Shown here one piece after another: positions 5,233 to 6,103 of a DNA stretch of 6,103 bases (position 1 is the stretch's first letter; every line of letters starts with the position of its first letter). The DNA is from DASQDN01 sp035630195 (lineage in GTDB: Bacteria; Acidobacteriota; Terriglobia; Bryobacterales; Bryobacteraceae). Position numbers and translations under genes: made by a program. The notes under the pieces were generated by a model that did not search any database, had not been told where the DNA came from, and worked only from the letters and a program-made list of their open reading frames with translations. The stretch covers positions 1 to 6,103 of the forward strand of contig DASQLD010000145.1 of NCBI GenBank assembly GCA_035630195.1. Direction: 5' to 3'.

Positions 5233-6103
5233 CTATTTCACCCCACGAAATGTCGCTGGAGCCTGCTTGAGCGCGTCCTCAAGAGCCCTACGGAACTTTT
5301 CATTCGATGGATCCTGGCGTACCGACTCACGCAGCTCTTTCAAGCCAAGCTCCCATTTTCCAAGACGCAGTAGAGCAATTGCGTAGTTGACTCGTATTCC
5401 TGCATGCCCTGGATTCAGCTGCAGCGCCGCGCGGTACTTCTCTGCCGCGCCAGCAAGATTGCCTGCCTTCTCCAACTCCGAGCCCTCATTGTTCAGCTTC
5501 ACCGCAGACAATGCATGCTCACTCGCGCGATCACGCTTGCGAAAGATCTCGGCGAGCTGGGTCTTCACCTGATCGGCTCGGTCCGTTTGTCCAATCTCAC
5601 GCAAGGCAAGCTGCAAACTGTTTAGCGCCGTTTGATTGTCAGGACTCAATCGCACCGCCCTTTCGAGATGAGGTATCGCATCCTGCGCCTTGCCAAGTCG
5701 CAGATAGAGTGACCCGAGTCGCGTCCTCGCTACCGCGCCATCCGGATTGATCTCGACGGAACGCTGCAATGCGGACAGCGCGCCCGCATCGTCCCCTATA
5801 TCGTCGCGCGCTTGGCCTAAATCGGACCATGCTTCAGCGAACTCGGGACGAAGCGCCACCGCGCGCCGCAACTGAGCCTCTGCCTCCTTCATCTCGCCAG
5901 CCTCGGAGTGCACTCTCGCCCGCAAGTATCGCGTGTACGCAGCCTCCTCCGTTTCTCCGAATAGCTGGATCGCGCCGTCTAGCTGTTCAGCGGCGCCCGC
6001 AAGATCTCCGGTCTGGAGGAGCACCTGGCCAAGATTCTCGCGAGCCTGGGCAAAGCGCGGATCACTCTTTACGGCCTGTTGAAACGCCGGCGCCGCTGCT
6101 CCA
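5233..6103 (-). CDS. TPR-repeat protein, 5' truncated
   Basis: The frame is open to the right edge, so the N-terminus lies outside the window; a GTG at 6024 is only an internal codon because TPR sequence continues before it (AFQQAVKSDPRFAQAREN). 289 residues are visible. About eight tetratricopeptide units can be counted, with the usual pattern of a small residue at position 8, Ala at 20 and Pro near 32: for example LGQVLLQTGDLAGAAEQLDG, LRARVHSEAGEMKEAEAQLR ending in RPEFAEAW, LGSLYLRLGKAQDAIPHLER ending in SPDN, and YAIALLRLGKWELGLKELRE ending in DPSN. A charged, less regular segment (about 185-205, KTQLAEIFRKRDRASEH) separates the first six units from the last two. TPR arrays are protein-binding scaffolds; whether this one is periplasmic or cytoplasmic cannot be told without the N-terminus. 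No catalytic domain follows the repeats; the protein ends APATFRGVK. No clear terminator follows the stop. Confidence 0.9.
   Translation of the reverse strand, partial: GAAAPAFQQAVKSDPRFAQARENLGQVLLQTGDLAGAAEQLDGAIQLFGETEEAAYTRYLRARVHSEAGEMKEAEAQLRRAVALRPEFAEAWSDLGQARDDIGDDAGALSALQRSVEINPDGAVARTRLGSLYLRLGKAQDAIPHLERAVRLSPDNQTALNSLQLALREIGQTDRADQVKTQLAEIFRKRDRASEHALSAVKLNNEGSELEKAGNLAGAAEKYRAALQLNPGHAGIRVNYAIALLRLGKWELGLKELRESVRQDPSNEKFRRALEDALKQAPATFRGVK

Noticed and set aside
5071..5373. Plus-strand open frame of 100 codons
   Set aside because: Its 3' half is antisense to the well-supported TPR gene; it has no ribosome site or recognisable protein pattern.

Overview
The window most likely comes from a member of the Acidobacteriota, probably a Solibacter/Bryobacter-like soil bacterium, with moderately GC-rich DNA. 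This rests on protein style rather than a marker gene: a small secreted Cys-containing protein of a type I associate with that phylum, an exported beta-rich protein ending in a PEGA domain, a long TPR protein and a tandem-GNAT protein. No rRNA, tRNA, CRISPR array, insertion sequence or phage gene was seen.

Layout. Bases 1-975 (+) hold the 3' part of a PLP enzyme of the D-serine dehydratase / D-threonine aldolase fold, cut by the left edge. It converges, across a small hairpin at 991-1011, on a minus-strand gene for a 97-residue secreted protein (1020-1313) that has its own promoter. Next comes a two-gene minus-strand operon: a tandem-GNAT acetyltransferase-like protein (2255-3220) followed after 5 bases by an NAD-type short-chain dehydrogenase (1521-2249). 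Divergent from it, across 81 bases, lies an exported PEGA-domain protein (3302-4075, +).

Bases 4124-4766 (+) hold a toxin-antitoxin-like pair. A 75-residue putative antitoxin overlaps, through TTGA, a PIN-domain ribonuclease gene that is split by a -1 frameshift although its expected acidic residues are all still present. A perfect inverted repeat covers the antitoxin start codon. Bases 4767-5232 hold no intact gene, but one minus-strand frame there is interrupted by only one stop and may be a decayed gene. The right end (5233-6103, -) is a TPR-repeat protein whose 5' end lies outside the window.

How the genes relate. The GNAT and SDR genes are probably co-transcribed and may act in one unidentified small-molecule pathway. 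The antitoxin and PIN genes form one translationally coupled unit. The remaining genes look like independent housekeeping or envelope genes. I do not see a clearly new multi-gene system. The best leads are the frameshifted PIN module with its start-codon palindrome, the decaying reading frame beside it, and the apparently leaderless GNAT-SDR operon.
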